Source: Candidatus Zhuqueibacterota bacterium
GTDB lineage: Bacteria; Zhuqueibacterota; Zhuqueibacteria; Zhuqueibacterales; Zhuqueibacteraceae
Direction: 5' to 3'
NCBI GenBank assembly: GCA_022616415.1
Contig: JAKEEU010000368.1
Span: 21,312-85,311 of the forward strand
DNA: 64,000 bases
Positions 51,829 through 63,533 of this stretch are shown in pieces (the first letter of the stretch is position 1; each line of letters begins with the position of its first letter). A program made the position numbers and the translations under genes. The notes below the pieces were generated by a model. That model searched no databases. It was not told where the DNA came from and was given only the letters and a program-made list of their open reading frames with translations.

Positions 51829-52797
51829 CCGTTTCACACCTGCCCATGCTCCGAGCATGGCAAAAATCGTGAACGCGATGCTGCCGAGCGAAAGCAGAGG
51901 AATACCGGTCAGACCGTGGCCAACGGTGCAGCCTCCAGCCAGGGAGGCTGAAGCACCCAAGACAAAGCCGCCAGCAGCCAGTTTCCAGATTGCTGTTCCC
52001 GATATATTCGACCAACTGAATTGTCCATTGCGAGAAACCGATAGATAACCGCCGACTGGAATACCCAACACAAAAAAGAAATCCCAGCTCAAGGCGCTAA
52101 GTTTGCCAATTGTCAGCAGCTCAAGCGCGTCTTTATTGCCTGGCATAACCGCCATGCCGAAAAATCGACCGGAAAGAGAGGAAGCCACCCATGCGATTGT
52201 GCCTATTGCTCCAACCCCTAGTCCGGTTTTTCTCCAGTTCCAGCCTTTCTCAGGATTGGTGGGAGAATTCTTCAACAAGAAAAATAGGAGAACGGCAGCA
52301 AAAGGTACGCTCATCCACCATAGAGGCAGATTAAACAAACTTGCGATTGTCATGGTCACGACACCGCCGTCGCTACCGATGGATTGTATGAACGTGCGCA
52401 GGGGTTTCAACGCGCCGCTTTCAGTTGCCGCATATCCAAGAATCAACCCAATGATGGCAACGAAGGCGCCGATGCTGCCGCCACCGAGTTTGTACCATAC
52501 ACCACCTGCGCAGCCGCCGCCCCAATTCATGGCGAGGCCAAAGAGAAATCCGCCAAGCGCTGCGCCGAGAGGATAGAATGCGGGTACGGTGAATTTGACG
52601 ATGCCCAAAAGTTGCAAGAGTGGCAGCATCAGCATCTGCACGGCAATCGCCAGAAAATAAGCTTTGAATCGAGTGGTGTCCCTCCTGACCAGGAGGTTGC
52701 GAAAACCCGAATTCATTCACAAGCTGCCGCGGTGGGAAGCGTAGCCAAAGGCGATCCCAACCGGAAGAGCCAGCAGTAAATGGTTGAGCCAATACAT
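51820..52797 (-). CDS. YeeE/YedE-family transporter, probable selenoprotein (Sec at residue 27)
   Basis: Starting at ATG 52797 and reading through TGA at 52717-52719 gives 325 residues. The first 26, MYWLNHLLLALPVGIAFGYA then SHRGSL, are a membrane helix ending at the recoded residue; MNSGFRNLLVRRDTTRFKAY follows. In the family this place reads RGRFC-MNSAFRdlll, so the TGA replaces the conserved Cys of the thiosulfate/sulfur-carrying YeeE/YedE channels. Other conserved Cys motifs are present: NWGGGCAGGVWYKLGGGSIG and LAGGCTVGHGLTGIP. About nine membrane segments. Family members import thiosulfate or related sulfur species. An SECIS hairpin with loop GGUC follows. It is downstream of the ArsR-rhodanese gene. 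Confidence 0.85.
52681..52696 (-). promoter_or_regulatory. SECIS hairpin of the YeeE/YedE gene
   Basis: The sequence cctcctgaccaggagg is a perfect palindrome; on the transcript CCUCCU-GGUC-AGGAGG has a 6-bp stem and the loop GGUC, identical to the apical loop of the E. coli fdhF SECIS. The loop GG is 27-28 bases after the UGA, within the known bacterial range. Confidence 0.82.
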
Positions 52798-52856
52798 AGG
52801 GTTCTATCCAACTTTTCTACATTAAAAATTCGTAGAGCCAGTCACCTGACAAAACG

Positions 52857-53564
52857 TTATCCCAAAGTGCGCGCTTTTTTCTTCCTTTCGACCGGTCGTC
52901 CATTGCCTTCTTCGACCGGCAATCCCGCCTGTTTCCACTCATTGACTCCCTCTTCCAACCGCACAGCGCGATAACCTGCTTTTTTTAATATGGCCACAGC
53001 CTCAGCGGCAAGCACACAGTACGGGCCACGGCAATAAGCCACGATCTCGCGATTTTTAGGAAGCTTGCCAATTCCGCGTTTTAATTCGGCGAGAGGCATT
53101 GATACGGCGCCAGGCAGGTGAACGTTGGCATATTCCTCAACCGGCCGGACATCGAGCAAAATGACCTGATTGTTTTTGACGCGCCGTTGAAGCTCTTGAA
53201 GTGAGATAGGCTCGATGCCGCCCCGTTCCGCAAAAAATGATCTGGCCACCTCCTTGATTTCAGCTCTTCTCTTTTCTGCCAGTGATTGCAAAGCCTTCCA
53301 AACGAGAAACACCTCCTGGCCGGCGAGCAGATAGATCACGCTCACCCCTTGCTTGCGGCTCCTGACCATTCCGGCATTTTTCAAAATCTGCAGGTGCCGG
53401 GAGGTGTTGGCGATGGTCATCGACACTTCGTTAGCCAGCGTTTCCACGCTGCGCTCGCCCTGCGCCAAAACATCGATGATTTCAAGCCGTTTGGGGCTGG
53501 AAAAGGCCTGGGCGATCGCTGCAATTTCCTGAAAGACGAAATCCTTGAATTCTCTGCCCTGCAT
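52857..53564 (-). CDS. ArsR-family repressor fused to a rhodanese domain
   Basis: 235 residues. Residues about 10-95 are an ArsR winged helix (SSPKRLEIIDVLAQGERSVE, MTIANTSRHLQILKNAGMVR); residues about 125-220 are a rhodanese domain with active-site loop AYCRGPYCVLAAEAVAIL (CRGPYC). Such fusions repress sulfur-oxidation or sulfur-transfer genes and sense persulfide. The ATG at 53564 has GGAG upstream, and a perfect 10-bp inverted repeat lies 17 bases further up (53581-53612), a good operator candidate. It is first in the direction of transcription toward YeeE/YedE, PIG-L, porin and DsrE. Confidence 0.92.
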   Translation of the reverse strand: MQGREFKDFVFQEIAAIAQAFSSPKRLEIIDVLAQGERSVETLANEVSMTIANTSRHLQILKNAGMVRSRKQGVSVIYLLAGQEVFLVWKALQSLAEKRRAEIKEVARSFFAERGGIEPISLQELQRRVKNNQVILLDVRPVEEYANVHLPGAVSMPLAELKRGIGKLPKNREIVAYCRGPYCVLAAEAVAILKKAGYRAVRLEEGVNEWKQAGLPVEEGNGRPVERKKKARTLG

Positions 53565-53580
53565 TCCGAAGGCTCCATTA

Positions 53581-53612
53581 TCAAATATTCAATTGTTTAA
53601 TAGAATATTTGA
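53581..53612. promoter_or_regulatory. Candidate ArsR operator
   Basis: TCAAATATTC and GAATATTTGA are perfect inverted copies with a 12-base A/T spacer, ending 17 bases before the ArsR-rhodanese start. AT-rich dyads of this size overlapping the promoter are typical for ArsR autoregulation. Confidence 0.7.
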
Positions 53613-53790
53613 ATAATTTCGGAAAAAGTCAAGAAGAAAATTCTTTTCCCGTCTCGCTTCCACCCACTGATACACTGCCGGCAAAATGAAAAGCGTCAAC
53701 AGCGTCGAAGTCACCAAACAGCCAATCACGACGGTGGTGAGCGGATAGTTTGGCCCAAAACAACAAGCGTCTCGCAAAATCGCAGAGGCG
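53595..53790 (-). pseudogene. C-terminal remnant of a czcA/cusA-type RND pump
   Basis: About 45 codons read YPLTTVVIGCLVTSTLLTLF, ILPAVYQWVEARREKNF: the last two helices and end of a heavy-metal RND pump (rPLatvVigGLitSTlLTL.vlPalY). The sequence upstream is lost. The preceding part of such a protein is found at 63216-63350, on the same strand 9.4 kb away, which suggests one gene split by an inserted block. Confidence 0.75.
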
Positions 53791-53820
53791 CTTGAGTGAA
53801 TCATCAATAGTGGCTGGAGT

Positions 53821-55029
53821 TCACTTCATCATGATCAACTTTTTCGTTGCCGTCATTCCCGCAACTTCCAGTCGATACCAATAAATTCCGGAAGCCAAGC
53901 TTTTTCCTTCGGCATCTATTCCACGCCAACGCACGACATGTTTTCCGCCTGGTTGTTGGGCATTCACCAACGTCGCCACTTGTTCGCCGCGCACATTGAA
54001 AATCGACAAATTCACACGACTGGCAATGTGAAGCTCGTAACTGATGGTCGTCGCCGGATTGAATGGATTTGGATAGTTCTGTTGCAAAACAAAATCGGAT
54101 GGCAAGGCAATCTGCTCTTCCACCGACGTGATCGTTGTGCCGCGCAGCGCGTAGTAGCTGCGCACCGGATTTTGCGTCACCGTGACCGTGTTACTCTGGG
54201 TGTCAAGTTGCGCGCCGGAGACTACCTGCCATTGATTGTTGGAATCCAAGTAGAACAACTGAATGCTCGCTTCGTTGATTTTTGATTCATCGATGAGCTG
54301 CTGAGGATAGTGAAAGCTCATGCGGGTTGAGCGCAAGAAATTCATCATGCCGCCATTCATCATGCCGTGACCGCCCATGCGCGTGAATTCGGTGTGGAAA
54401 CCCATGAAGCCACCGCCATTCACCGGCAGGCTGTCGGGATGCATCCATTCGAATTGGCAAAAAATGCTGTCCGGCCACATCATGCCCATGCCCATTGCGC
54501 CAGCAGGGATGTGCATCCAACTGCTGCTGTCAGTCGGACAATAGATGCGCGTGCTGTCCGTCGCGTTGCGATGCATCCAGCCGCCTGACCACGCCGGTGG
54601 GCCGATCGGCTCACGCCAGGTCACGCCATTGATGGTGAAGACCACCAACATCGATGGCGTGAAGGTGGTCATTACGCCGCCGGTGATAGTCACCGTATCG
54701 CCGTTGTTCGGGCGTTGCGCGCCGTTTGCGGGTTGATACCACCACGGTCCGAACATCAAAAGGTAATCAGCGATGCCGTCGCCGGTACTGTCCAGAAAAT
54801 AGAGCGCTTGCTGATAATCCAAATTGTGCATGAACCCGAGGTGCGGCAGCGAATCGACGCGCACTGTGCCGCTCACTGTGATCGTGGACAGCGTGTCCGG
54901 CCAATCCATGCCGTGATAACCGTTGTGCCAGCCGTGTCCGCCCATGCCTTGCGCGAAGGCATGACCGCTGCCGAGCAACACGAATGTGACAGCGACGAAT
55001 AGTGCTGCAAATTTGTTGAGTTTTCTCAT
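53821..55029 (-). CDS. Secreted Met/His-rich protein with FlgD-like sorting domain
   Basis: 402 residues from ATG 55029 (GGAG 7 bases upstream). Signal peptide ends near HAFAQ. The body is rich in Gly, His, Met and Trp: GMGGHGWHNGYHGMDWPD, HGMMNGGMMNFLRSTRMSFH, AGAMGMGMMWPDS; the Met/His clusters look suitable for copper or other soft metals. The last 85 residues are a T9SS-type C-terminal domain with FVLQQNYPNPFNPATTISYE and ASGIYWYRLEVAGMTATKKL. The protein is probably exported to the surface; it precedes the metal RND operon and could be its periplasmic or surface metal-binding accessory. Confidence 0.85.
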   Translation of the reverse strand: MRKLNKFAALFVAVTFVLLGSGHAFAQGMGGHGWHNGYHGMDWPDTLSTITVSGTVRVDSLPHLGFMHNLDYQQALYFLDSTGDGIADYLLMFGPWWYQPANGAQRPNNGDTVTITGGVMTTFTPSMLVVFTINGVTWREPIGPPAWSGGWMHRNATDSTRIYCPTDSSSWMHIPAGAMGMGMMWPDSIFCQFEWMHPDSLPVNGGGFMGFHTEFTRMGGHGMMNGGMMNFLRSTRMSFHYPQQLIDESKINEASIQLFYLDSNNQWQVVSGAQLDTQSNTVTVTQNPVRSYYALRGTTITSVEEQIALPSDFVLQQNYPNPFNPATTISYELHIASRVNLSIFNVRGEQVATLVNAQQPGGKHVVRWRGIDAEGKSLASGIYWYRLEVAGMTATKKLIMMK

Positions 55030-55158
55030 GGCAATACTCCACATAAAAAAGTGAATCGTTTAGTCAATTGACGTGGCGGCAAATAATCAAAAATGAAATG
55101 AGTTTTGGATAGAACTCGATTTCGACAGAAAAGGGCGTACTTTGCCCTTGCAGGCAGG

Positions 55159-55542
55159 TTAAATCAGAAAGGTGGCAAAAAATTGGTAGCGGTGATTGTT
55201 GGTGAGATGAGGGTTGAAGCTATGGAAATTTTCGTCCGCCTTTATTGCCGTTGCAAAGCAGAGATTGACATCAAAAATTTGATGCGGGCGTGCAAGATCA
55301 ATGCAAAGTTGCGACATTTTTTCGCGCGTCATCGGCAGCGAATCATCCATAGCACGCGCGGGTTGGTTACTACAGCAGGCGAAGCACGACGAGGCTTCCG
55401 GTTGGCAGCATGCGGTGCTCTGGCAGGACGCCACTTGCTTCTCTGGGCACGGCAGTTCTATCGCTTGGCCGAGCAGCGGAACGGAAAACTGCAATAAACT
55501 GATAATGAGAATAAGAGAAGTTTTTGGGCCGAGATAGCGCAC
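55159..55542 (-). CDS. Cys-rich exported protein, hypothetical
   Basis: 127 residues. A hydrophobic start (TSLILIISLLQFSVPLLGQA) serves as signal peptide. The mature N-terminus is Cys-rich: CPEKQVASCQSTACCQPEAS and CFACCSNQP, a cluster able to bind soft metals. No known family. It lies just after the metal RND pump gene and before the Met/His-rich surface protein, so metal binding is likely but inferred. No RBS of note. Confidence 0.6.
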   Translation of the reverse strand: MRYLGPKTSLILIISLLQFSVPLLGQAIELPCPEKQVASCQSTACCQPEASSCFACCSNQPARAMDDSLPMTREKMSQLCIDLARPHQIFDVNLCFATAIKADENFHSFNPHLTNNHRYQFFATFLI

Positions 55543-55789
55543 GTTCTGTTTTCCAAGTTACTCAACGCGTTTTAAAAATTAAAGCTACAAACAGAATGCC
55601 ATGCGTAAGCAGCAGCCACAAAGCGTAATTGCTGATTTTACAAAACAACCGCGCCGCGACTCCGTGGTAAGCAAGACAGGAATTCGCAATTTTAAGAAAA
55701 ACTGCGTGGTTGTTTCTTAAAGATGAAAAACTGAAACAATTTCAAAGCGATTCTCGATTTAACGAATAACGCAATCGATTGAAGGATGG

Positions 55790-58900
<3,111 letters not shown>

Positions 58901-58999
58901 TGCCTACTCCGCAAAATAATAAGGCAAAACCATTTTGGGCAAAACTATTAGAAACTCCGTAACTATCTTGCCGATGTTAAGCTGGCTTGAACAAAAGCC

Positions 59000-59164
59000 A
59001 AGACAGAAAAATGAAAGACAGAAAAATGGCGTTTAGCATAATGCCAGAGAAGTTGACCGCTGGAACCCCGCAAAGCAGGGCAAACATTCCACTGTGCGAA
59101 ATCATGACAAATTTAATCCGCTTGTGGATCATTTTTCTGTCCTCCATCTTTCTGTCTTCTGAAT
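59000..59164. repeat. Inverted repeat of gacagaaaaatg units
   Basis: The left end carries agacagaaaaatg twice (59000-59029); the right end (about 59128-59164) carries it inverted as atttttctgtc and tttctgtcttct. Such an arrangement in an RND operon gap suggests a small MITE or a long hairpin. No gene is supported between 58901 and 59235. Confidence 0.5.
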
Positions 59165-59235
59165 GTCTTTGCGGCATGATTCTGCCATGCCGATCGAAAC
59201 AAGCGGCAGAAGCAGAGACAGAGAAAATCTTTTTT

Positions 59236-60822
59236 TCATTCATCCACACAGCCGGCTCCAAGACGCGCTTTGAGAAATTCCGATTTGATCGTAAAACTAT
59301 GTGCTACCACCACCTGATCTTCCGGCAGGAGTCCGGCCAGAATCTCGACATGTTTTCCATTCCTGCCGCCCAAATCCACTCGCCGCACCTCGAAAAGATC
59401 GTCGGTCACTTTAGTGAAAACAAACGGCTTGCCATCGAAACGGTGCAGCGACTCTGTGGGCACGTATAATCCGCTGACCGATCGTTTGGATTCGACCCAC
59501 ACTTGTCCGAACATGCCATGTTTGAGTCGGGCCTCGGGATTCGGAACGACGGCGCGCGCTTTCAACATGCGGGTTTGCTCATCAATGCCGGCAGCCAGCC
59601 AGGTCAACCGCCCTCGCATGCGAGCCTCCGGCAGAATCTCGAAAGCCGCTTCAATGGGGTCGCCAACAGACATCAGCATGATGTGATCCTCGGGAATCGA
59701 AAGCTCCAGCCACATCGACGAAAGGTCTGCCAACGTGAACACGATATCGCCGGGCGCTACGGTCTCGCCGGCCACGGCGTCGCGGTCGATCAAAGTTCCG
59801 GAAAATGGCGCGAGCACTCGCATCGTAGAAGAAGTCGAGCGGGTTTCAACGATGCTGGCGATTTCTTCATTGGTAAAGCCGTAATTGAGAAGCTGTTGAT
59901 GAGCTGCGGCAGCAGTGTTTTTCGCCAGCTCATGTTCCGCGCGCGCCTGTTCGAAGTCTTGTTGCGAGGCAATATTCTCCTCCAGCAATCCTTTCTTGCG
60001 CTTGAAAACAGTTTCCTTCAACGCTTCACTGGCGAGCGCAATCAAATACTCGCTTTTGGCTTTGGCAATCTCCGGCGAGGCGATCTCGAGCAGCGCCTGT
60101 TTTTTGGTTACGGCGTCCCCGACATCCACCAGCACGCGCTGAACCACCCCCGTGGCCAGCGGCGTGATGCGCGCGAATTGATTTTGATTGTACGTCGCCC
60201 GACACAAGAAGGTCAGATTGGAAAGCGGTTTGCCCGACACCGGCTTGGCGAGTTGAACTCCGGCTTTGGCAGTGGATTGCGGCGATTCGAAACGAATCTT
60301 CAGCCCTTGTCCAGGCTGGAGCGTGCCCGCCAAATCCGGGTGGCAGATTCCGCACTCCTGTTCAGGCACGCCATGTTCATCGCATTGCAGCCCGTTCGCA
60401 GCGAGGGGTTTGCTCTCCAACTTGCCGTTACCGGCAGCACGTTGCGAGTCTGGCGCTGCTTTCGACTTTTTTTCCGACGAATCGGAATCTACCGACAATT
60501 CGGGGTGGCAGAAGATGCATTCATCTTCGTAGAGATTGTGCTCGGCACACCAGAGACGATTTTCCTCCTCGAGCTCCGGGTGACAGATGAAACAGCGGTC
60601 TTCGTAGCGGTCGTGCTCATCGCACCACAGCCGGCCCGCCTCGCGCAATTTCGGATCACACATAAAGCAATCGCTCACCGCAAGCTGGTGGCGCGCGCAA
60701 AGCTCGGTTTGTGCGGCAACCTTGCCATCGATTTTTTCGGGCGGCTTCTTGCTGCACGATATGAAAACGATGCCCGCGCTGATTGCGACGGCAATGAACA
60801 AAAGAATGCTTCTTTTTTGCAT
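59236..60822 (-). CDS. cusB: RND periplasmic adaptor (CusB type) with four Cys/His modules
   Basis: 528 residues, lipoprotein by a Cys at about 23 (VFISC). The N-terminal extension has four repeats of (W/Q/L)C-x-(E/R)-H-x5-C-x2-C-x-P-x-L (about 42-57, 67-83, 92-108, 147-163), three containing CxxCH, for example RCFICHPEL. The rest is a membrane-fusion protein: lipoyl/hairpin parts (VVQRVLVDVGDAVTKKQALL, KGLLEENIASQQDFEQARAE) and beta-barrel (APFSGTLIDRDAVAGETVAP). It links the inner-membrane RND pump (55790) with the outer-membrane channel (60849). The repeats probably chelate metal; heme attachment is possible but less likely. Confidence 0.9.
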   Translation of the reverse strand: MQKRSILLFIAVAISAGIVFISCSKKPPEKIDGKVAAQTELCARHQLAVSDCFMCDPKLREAGRLWCDEHDRYEDRCFICHPELEEENRLWCAEHNLYEDECIFCHPELSVDSDSSEKKSKAAPDSQRAAGNGKLESKPLAANGLQCDEHGVPEQECGICHPDLAGTLQPGQGLKIRFESPQSTAKAGVQLAKPVSGKPLSNLTFLCRATYNQNQFARITPLATGVVQRVLVDVGDAVTKKQALLEIASPEIAKAKSEYLIALASEALKETVFKRKKGLLEENIASQQDFEQARAEHELAKNTAAAAHQQLLNYGFTNEEIASIVETRSTSSTMRVLAPFSGTLIDRDAVAGETVAPGDIVFTLADLSSMWLELSIPEDHIMLMSVGDPIEAAFEILPEARMRGRLTWLAAGIDEQTRMLKARAVVPNPEARLKHGMFGQVWVESKRSVSGLYVPTESLHRFDGKPFVFTKVTDDLFEVRRVDLGGRNGKHVEILAGLLPEDQVVVAHSFTIKSEFLKARLGAGCVDE

Positions 60823-60848
60823 GGTTTTACTCCTTGAACACGTTTTGA

Positions 60849-62105
60849 TTACCGTATGATAATGACACTGCTTGCGTTTTCAAGCGCCGCGATGGCGGCA
60901 TAATAACTTGCCAGCGCCGCGATATAGCCTTGGCGTACTTCGATCAACGTTTGTTGCGCTTCGAGCAATTGCAGGTAACCGGTTTCGCCTTGCTCATAGC
61001 TGCGAAGCGCGATGCGATAAACTTCGCCGGCCTGCGCCAGCAAGCTGGTGGTATAACTCTCGGCCTGTCGCTGCGCGGCCTCGAACGCGGCGTAAGCGCT
61101 TTCGATTTCCGCGAGTAACTGCAATTCTACGTTGGCGCGCTGATGCTCTTGCGCGGTCAGCAGCGCCGACGCCTCCTGAATTTCACCCCGTTGGCGAAAG
61201 GCAAACCAGAGCGGCACCTTCAGTCCGATTTGCGCGCCATAAAAATTGGGATTGCCGCCAATGTTGTGTCGAAACGCCGAAAGCTCAACCGCCGGCAGGA
61301 AACTTCCCCAAGCGAGGTTGCGCAAATGACTTGCCGCATTGACCAGCGCATCCGCCTCGCGCAGGCGTGGGTGCTCCGTCAGCGCCTGCCGTTTGAGGGC
61401 GACCAGCGATAAAGCGTATTGCTGATACGCCAGCGAATCTTTCACGGCAGTCTTTTCATCCGGTTTGCGGGCGAGCAACGCATTGAGCCCGGCTTGCGCC
61501 GCAATATGCGCGCTTTCTGCTGTGCGCAGCTCGTTCTGCGCCTGTGCCAATTCCACCTGCGCCCGCAACAGCTCGATCGCCGGCGTATCGCCGGCGCGGC
61601 GGCGAATTTCGGCCTTGTCGACAAATTCCTGCGCAAGCTGCACGCGCTGTTGCGCCAGGGCCAGCTCATCCCGGCTGGCGAGAAATCGTGTGTAGGCGGT
61701 GACGGCGTCCGCGCGGATTGCCAAAACGCCTTGTTCGTAGCGCATGGCCGCCGCCTCCACCTCGCGCGCCGCGAAACGATTGCGCCATAGAATATTGGTG
61801 GGAAACTCGATTTCCTGCGTCAGTGTCAGTTTGCGCTCGGCAAATTGGCCCAAGCCGGCGCCGCTTGGCACGCCTTCCCATTCGAGAGAAAGATTTGGAT
61901 CAGTAAGCCACCACGTCGTCCAGCCCCCTCCTTTGGCCGCAGCAATTTCCCGGCGCAGCGCCATGAGCTGCGGGTTGTTTTGTTGCACGAGGGCAACGGC
62001 GGATTCCAGGGAAAGAGCGCTTCCTTCCTGCGCCGCGCCGGATATCGGCAAGTGCAATATCGATAATGCCACGATGACGCGCGAGGCCATTTGGCGTATT
62101 CGCAT
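60849..62105 (-). CDS. cusC: TolC-family outer-membrane channel (CusC type)
   Basis: 418 residues with a signal peptide (ends PISGAAQ). Two OEP-type repeats: LSLESAVALVQQNNPQLMAL and RREIAAAKGGGW in the first, QALTEHPRLREADALVNAAS in the second, each with long helical hairpins (AYTRFLASRDELALAQQRVQ, SYEQGETGYLQLLEAQQTLI). It is the exit duct of the metal RND complex. Start ATG 62105 has AAGGAG upstream. First gene of the core order channel-adaptor-pump in the direction of transcription. Confidence 0.9.
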   Translation of the reverse strand: MRIRQMASRVIVALSILHLPISGAAQEGSALSLESAVALVQQNNPQLMALRREIAAAKGGGWTTWWLTDPNLSLEWEGVPSGAGLGQFAERKLTLTQEIEFPTNILWRNRFAAREVEAAAMRYEQGVLAIRADAVTAYTRFLASRDELALAQQRVQLAQEFVDKAEIRRRAGDTPAIELLRAQVELAQAQNELRTAESAHIAAQAGLNALLARKPDEKTAVKDSLAYQQYALSLVALKRQALTEHPRLREADALVNAASHLRNLAWGSFLPAVELSAFRHNIGGNPNFYGAQIGLKVPLWFAFRQRGEIQEASALLTAQEHQRANVELQLLAEIESAYAAFEAAQRQAESYTTSLLAQAGEVYRIALRSYEQGETGYLQLLEAQQTLIEVRQGYIAALASYYAAIAALENASSVIIIR

Positions 62106-62251
62106 CGGTATGTCGCTCTCCTTAATTTGATTGAAAAGTAAATATTCAGGTGCCGCTAAAAAAAAGGCAAAACGGCTTTGGGCAAAACTATTAATAGCCT
62201 GAATAGTTACTGCAAATGCAAAATATCAAGGGCAATAATCTGTGGTGGAAC

Positions 62252-62599
62252 TCAAGCGCGGGGGATATGGTCGATACGACTGGTTGGAGTGGTAAGGAAA
62301 AGCTGCGGTTCAACGAACAGAGATGGTGTGGCAACGAGTGAGACTGAGAAAAAGTTGGCGTGTTGAAAATCGATGGCAATACAACAATTGCATTGGCAGG
62401 AATCATCCTGCCCGAAGTCGAACGCCATTTGCGAGTGGCCGTGACTGGCGAGCAAGCTGCAAAGCAAAGTCTGGCAAACTTCATCCCCCCCGCCTCGCAA
62501 ACAGTCGATATCGCCGCAGAAAAACAGGCCGAGCACTTGCCAAAACAACACGGCAAGCGCAAGTTGCGGCAGCTTTTTTCTCATTTTGATGAATGACAT
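62252..62599 (-). CDS. Cys-rich exported protein at the head of the Cus operon
   Basis: 115 residues from ATG 62599. Signal peptide KLPQLALAVLFWQVLGLFFC, then a Cys/His-rich segment: CLRGGGDEVCQTLLCSLLAS, HGHSQMAF and DSCQCNCCIAIDF. No family recognised. It is 146 bases upstream of the TolC-like gene on the same strand, and together with 55159-55542 it forms a pair of small Cys-rich secreted proteins around the metal pump. Such proteins with C-x-C-x-C-C patterns may buffer metal. Confidence 0.6.
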   Translation of the reverse strand: MSFIKMRKKLPQLALAVLFWQVLGLFFCGDIDCLRGGGDEVCQTLLCSLLASHGHSQMAFDFGQDDSCQCNCCIAIDFQHANFFSVSLVATPSLFVEPQLFLTTPTSRIDHIPRA

Positions 62600-62628
62600 G
62601 GTCACGGACGTTTCAAGATACTCGTCCA

Positions 62629-63006
62629 CTAAAAAAGACAAATGGAATTTAACGAAATCTCTCGCAAAAAGCAAGCACGGGAGCGGCTTTTTTTGACGGA
62701 GGTCTTTGTGATTTCGGAAACGAGCAGCTCATCGGGAGCAAGATCAACCGTCGTGGCCTCAAAAGCTTTTCGAATGTAGTGGATGGATTTGTACATCTGC
62801 GCTGCCGCCGCGGTGGGATCCAGCTCCGGCCAAAGGGCGTCAATCGCTTGATCGCGATGCAATTGATGTTTTCGCTTGATGGCGAGCAGCTTCAACAGGC
62901 TCAGCGCTTTTCGACTCTTGAAAGCAGCTTCGGGTATTTCCCGTTCTCCCAGATAAAGGCAAAATCTCCCGAGCAGAGAAAAGCAAATGCCGGGTGATGA
63001 ATTCAT
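62629..63006 (-). pseudogene. Truncated copy of the BTAD regulator
   Basis: The first 95 or so residues match the regulator at 45642-49151 almost perfectly (FCLYLGEREIPEAAFKSRKA, DPTAAAAQMYKSIHYIRKAF, DLAPDELLV), then the frame runs into unrelated sequence (SEITKTSVKKSRSRACFL). The ATPase and TPR parts are absent. If expressed it would be a DNA-binding fragment that might interfere with the full regulator. Confidence 0.8.
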
Positions 63007-63215
63007 CGGCTTCAGGCGTTTAAATGAGGTTGTTGTCTTTTACTATTCCTTGAATAAAGGTTTGCTACTTTTCCTTAATAAGAAGTCAAGCAACGGAAGA
63101 GTAGAAAACCGGTTTTTGTGAGCTTGGGAAGAGGTATTGGCGTGCGCCTCTCCTGCTCCCATCCCATACAAAGATACACATATTCTTTCGAAAATCAAGC
63201 TCTGAGCTTCCCTTA
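62723..63215. repeat. Direct repeat of 48868-49359
   Basis: About 490 bases, covering the regulator's first 90 codons and its 200-base upstream region, are repeated here in the same orientation with about 90 percent agreement by eye. The match ends at cttccctta, where a czcA fragment begins. The two copies frame a 13.4-kb block of sulfur and metal genes. Confidence 0.82.
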
Positions 63216-63350
63216 GCATGGCGACGAGCGCAGTCATCAGAATCGGGCATAATCTCTCGGAAGCGCCGCGCACGACGGCGAGATGCACTGAGATACCTTG
63301 TGCCCGTAGTTGGTTCATGTACGCCAACAGCACGACGCCGTTGAGAACAG
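63216..63350 (-). pseudogene. Internal fragment of a czcA/cusA-type RND pump
   Basis: About 42 codons read NGVVLLAYMNQLRAQGISVH, then LAVVRGASERLCPILMTALV and AML. This is the TM11-region segment of heavy-metal RND pumps (vLvsyi.qLr..G.s...Av..Ga..RlrPvLMTALvA). It would continue into the fragment at 53595-53790 if the two were joined. No other czcA sequence is adjacent. Confidence 0.75.
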
Positions 63351-63533
63351 CATTGATGTTTACTCTCCGCGAATCAGCTCATTGGCTGTATATTTATCTT
63401 GAACTTAAATAATCCCTTGGTATTTTCACTATACTTGACATAGTTTCGAACTAAGAGCTTTCTCTGTGTTATAGCGGTCTTTCCACCAAGTCGTTTTTCC
63501 TTTGGTATTACCTGAAAGAGTTGAATTTCTACA

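Noticed and set aside
1697..52719. Global reassignment of UGA to an amino acid
   Set aside because: Many solid genes in the window end in TGA (for example 2646, 12519 and 49618), so UGA is a normal stop except where a hairpin follows.
58977..59261. Short minus-strand open frame between adaptor and pump genes
   Set aside because: Overlaps the adaptor's end and a repeat region (59000-59164); no family similarity.
59503..60837. 444-codon plus-strand open frame over the CusB gene
   Set aside because: Shadow of the adaptor gene; no known fold and no RBS.
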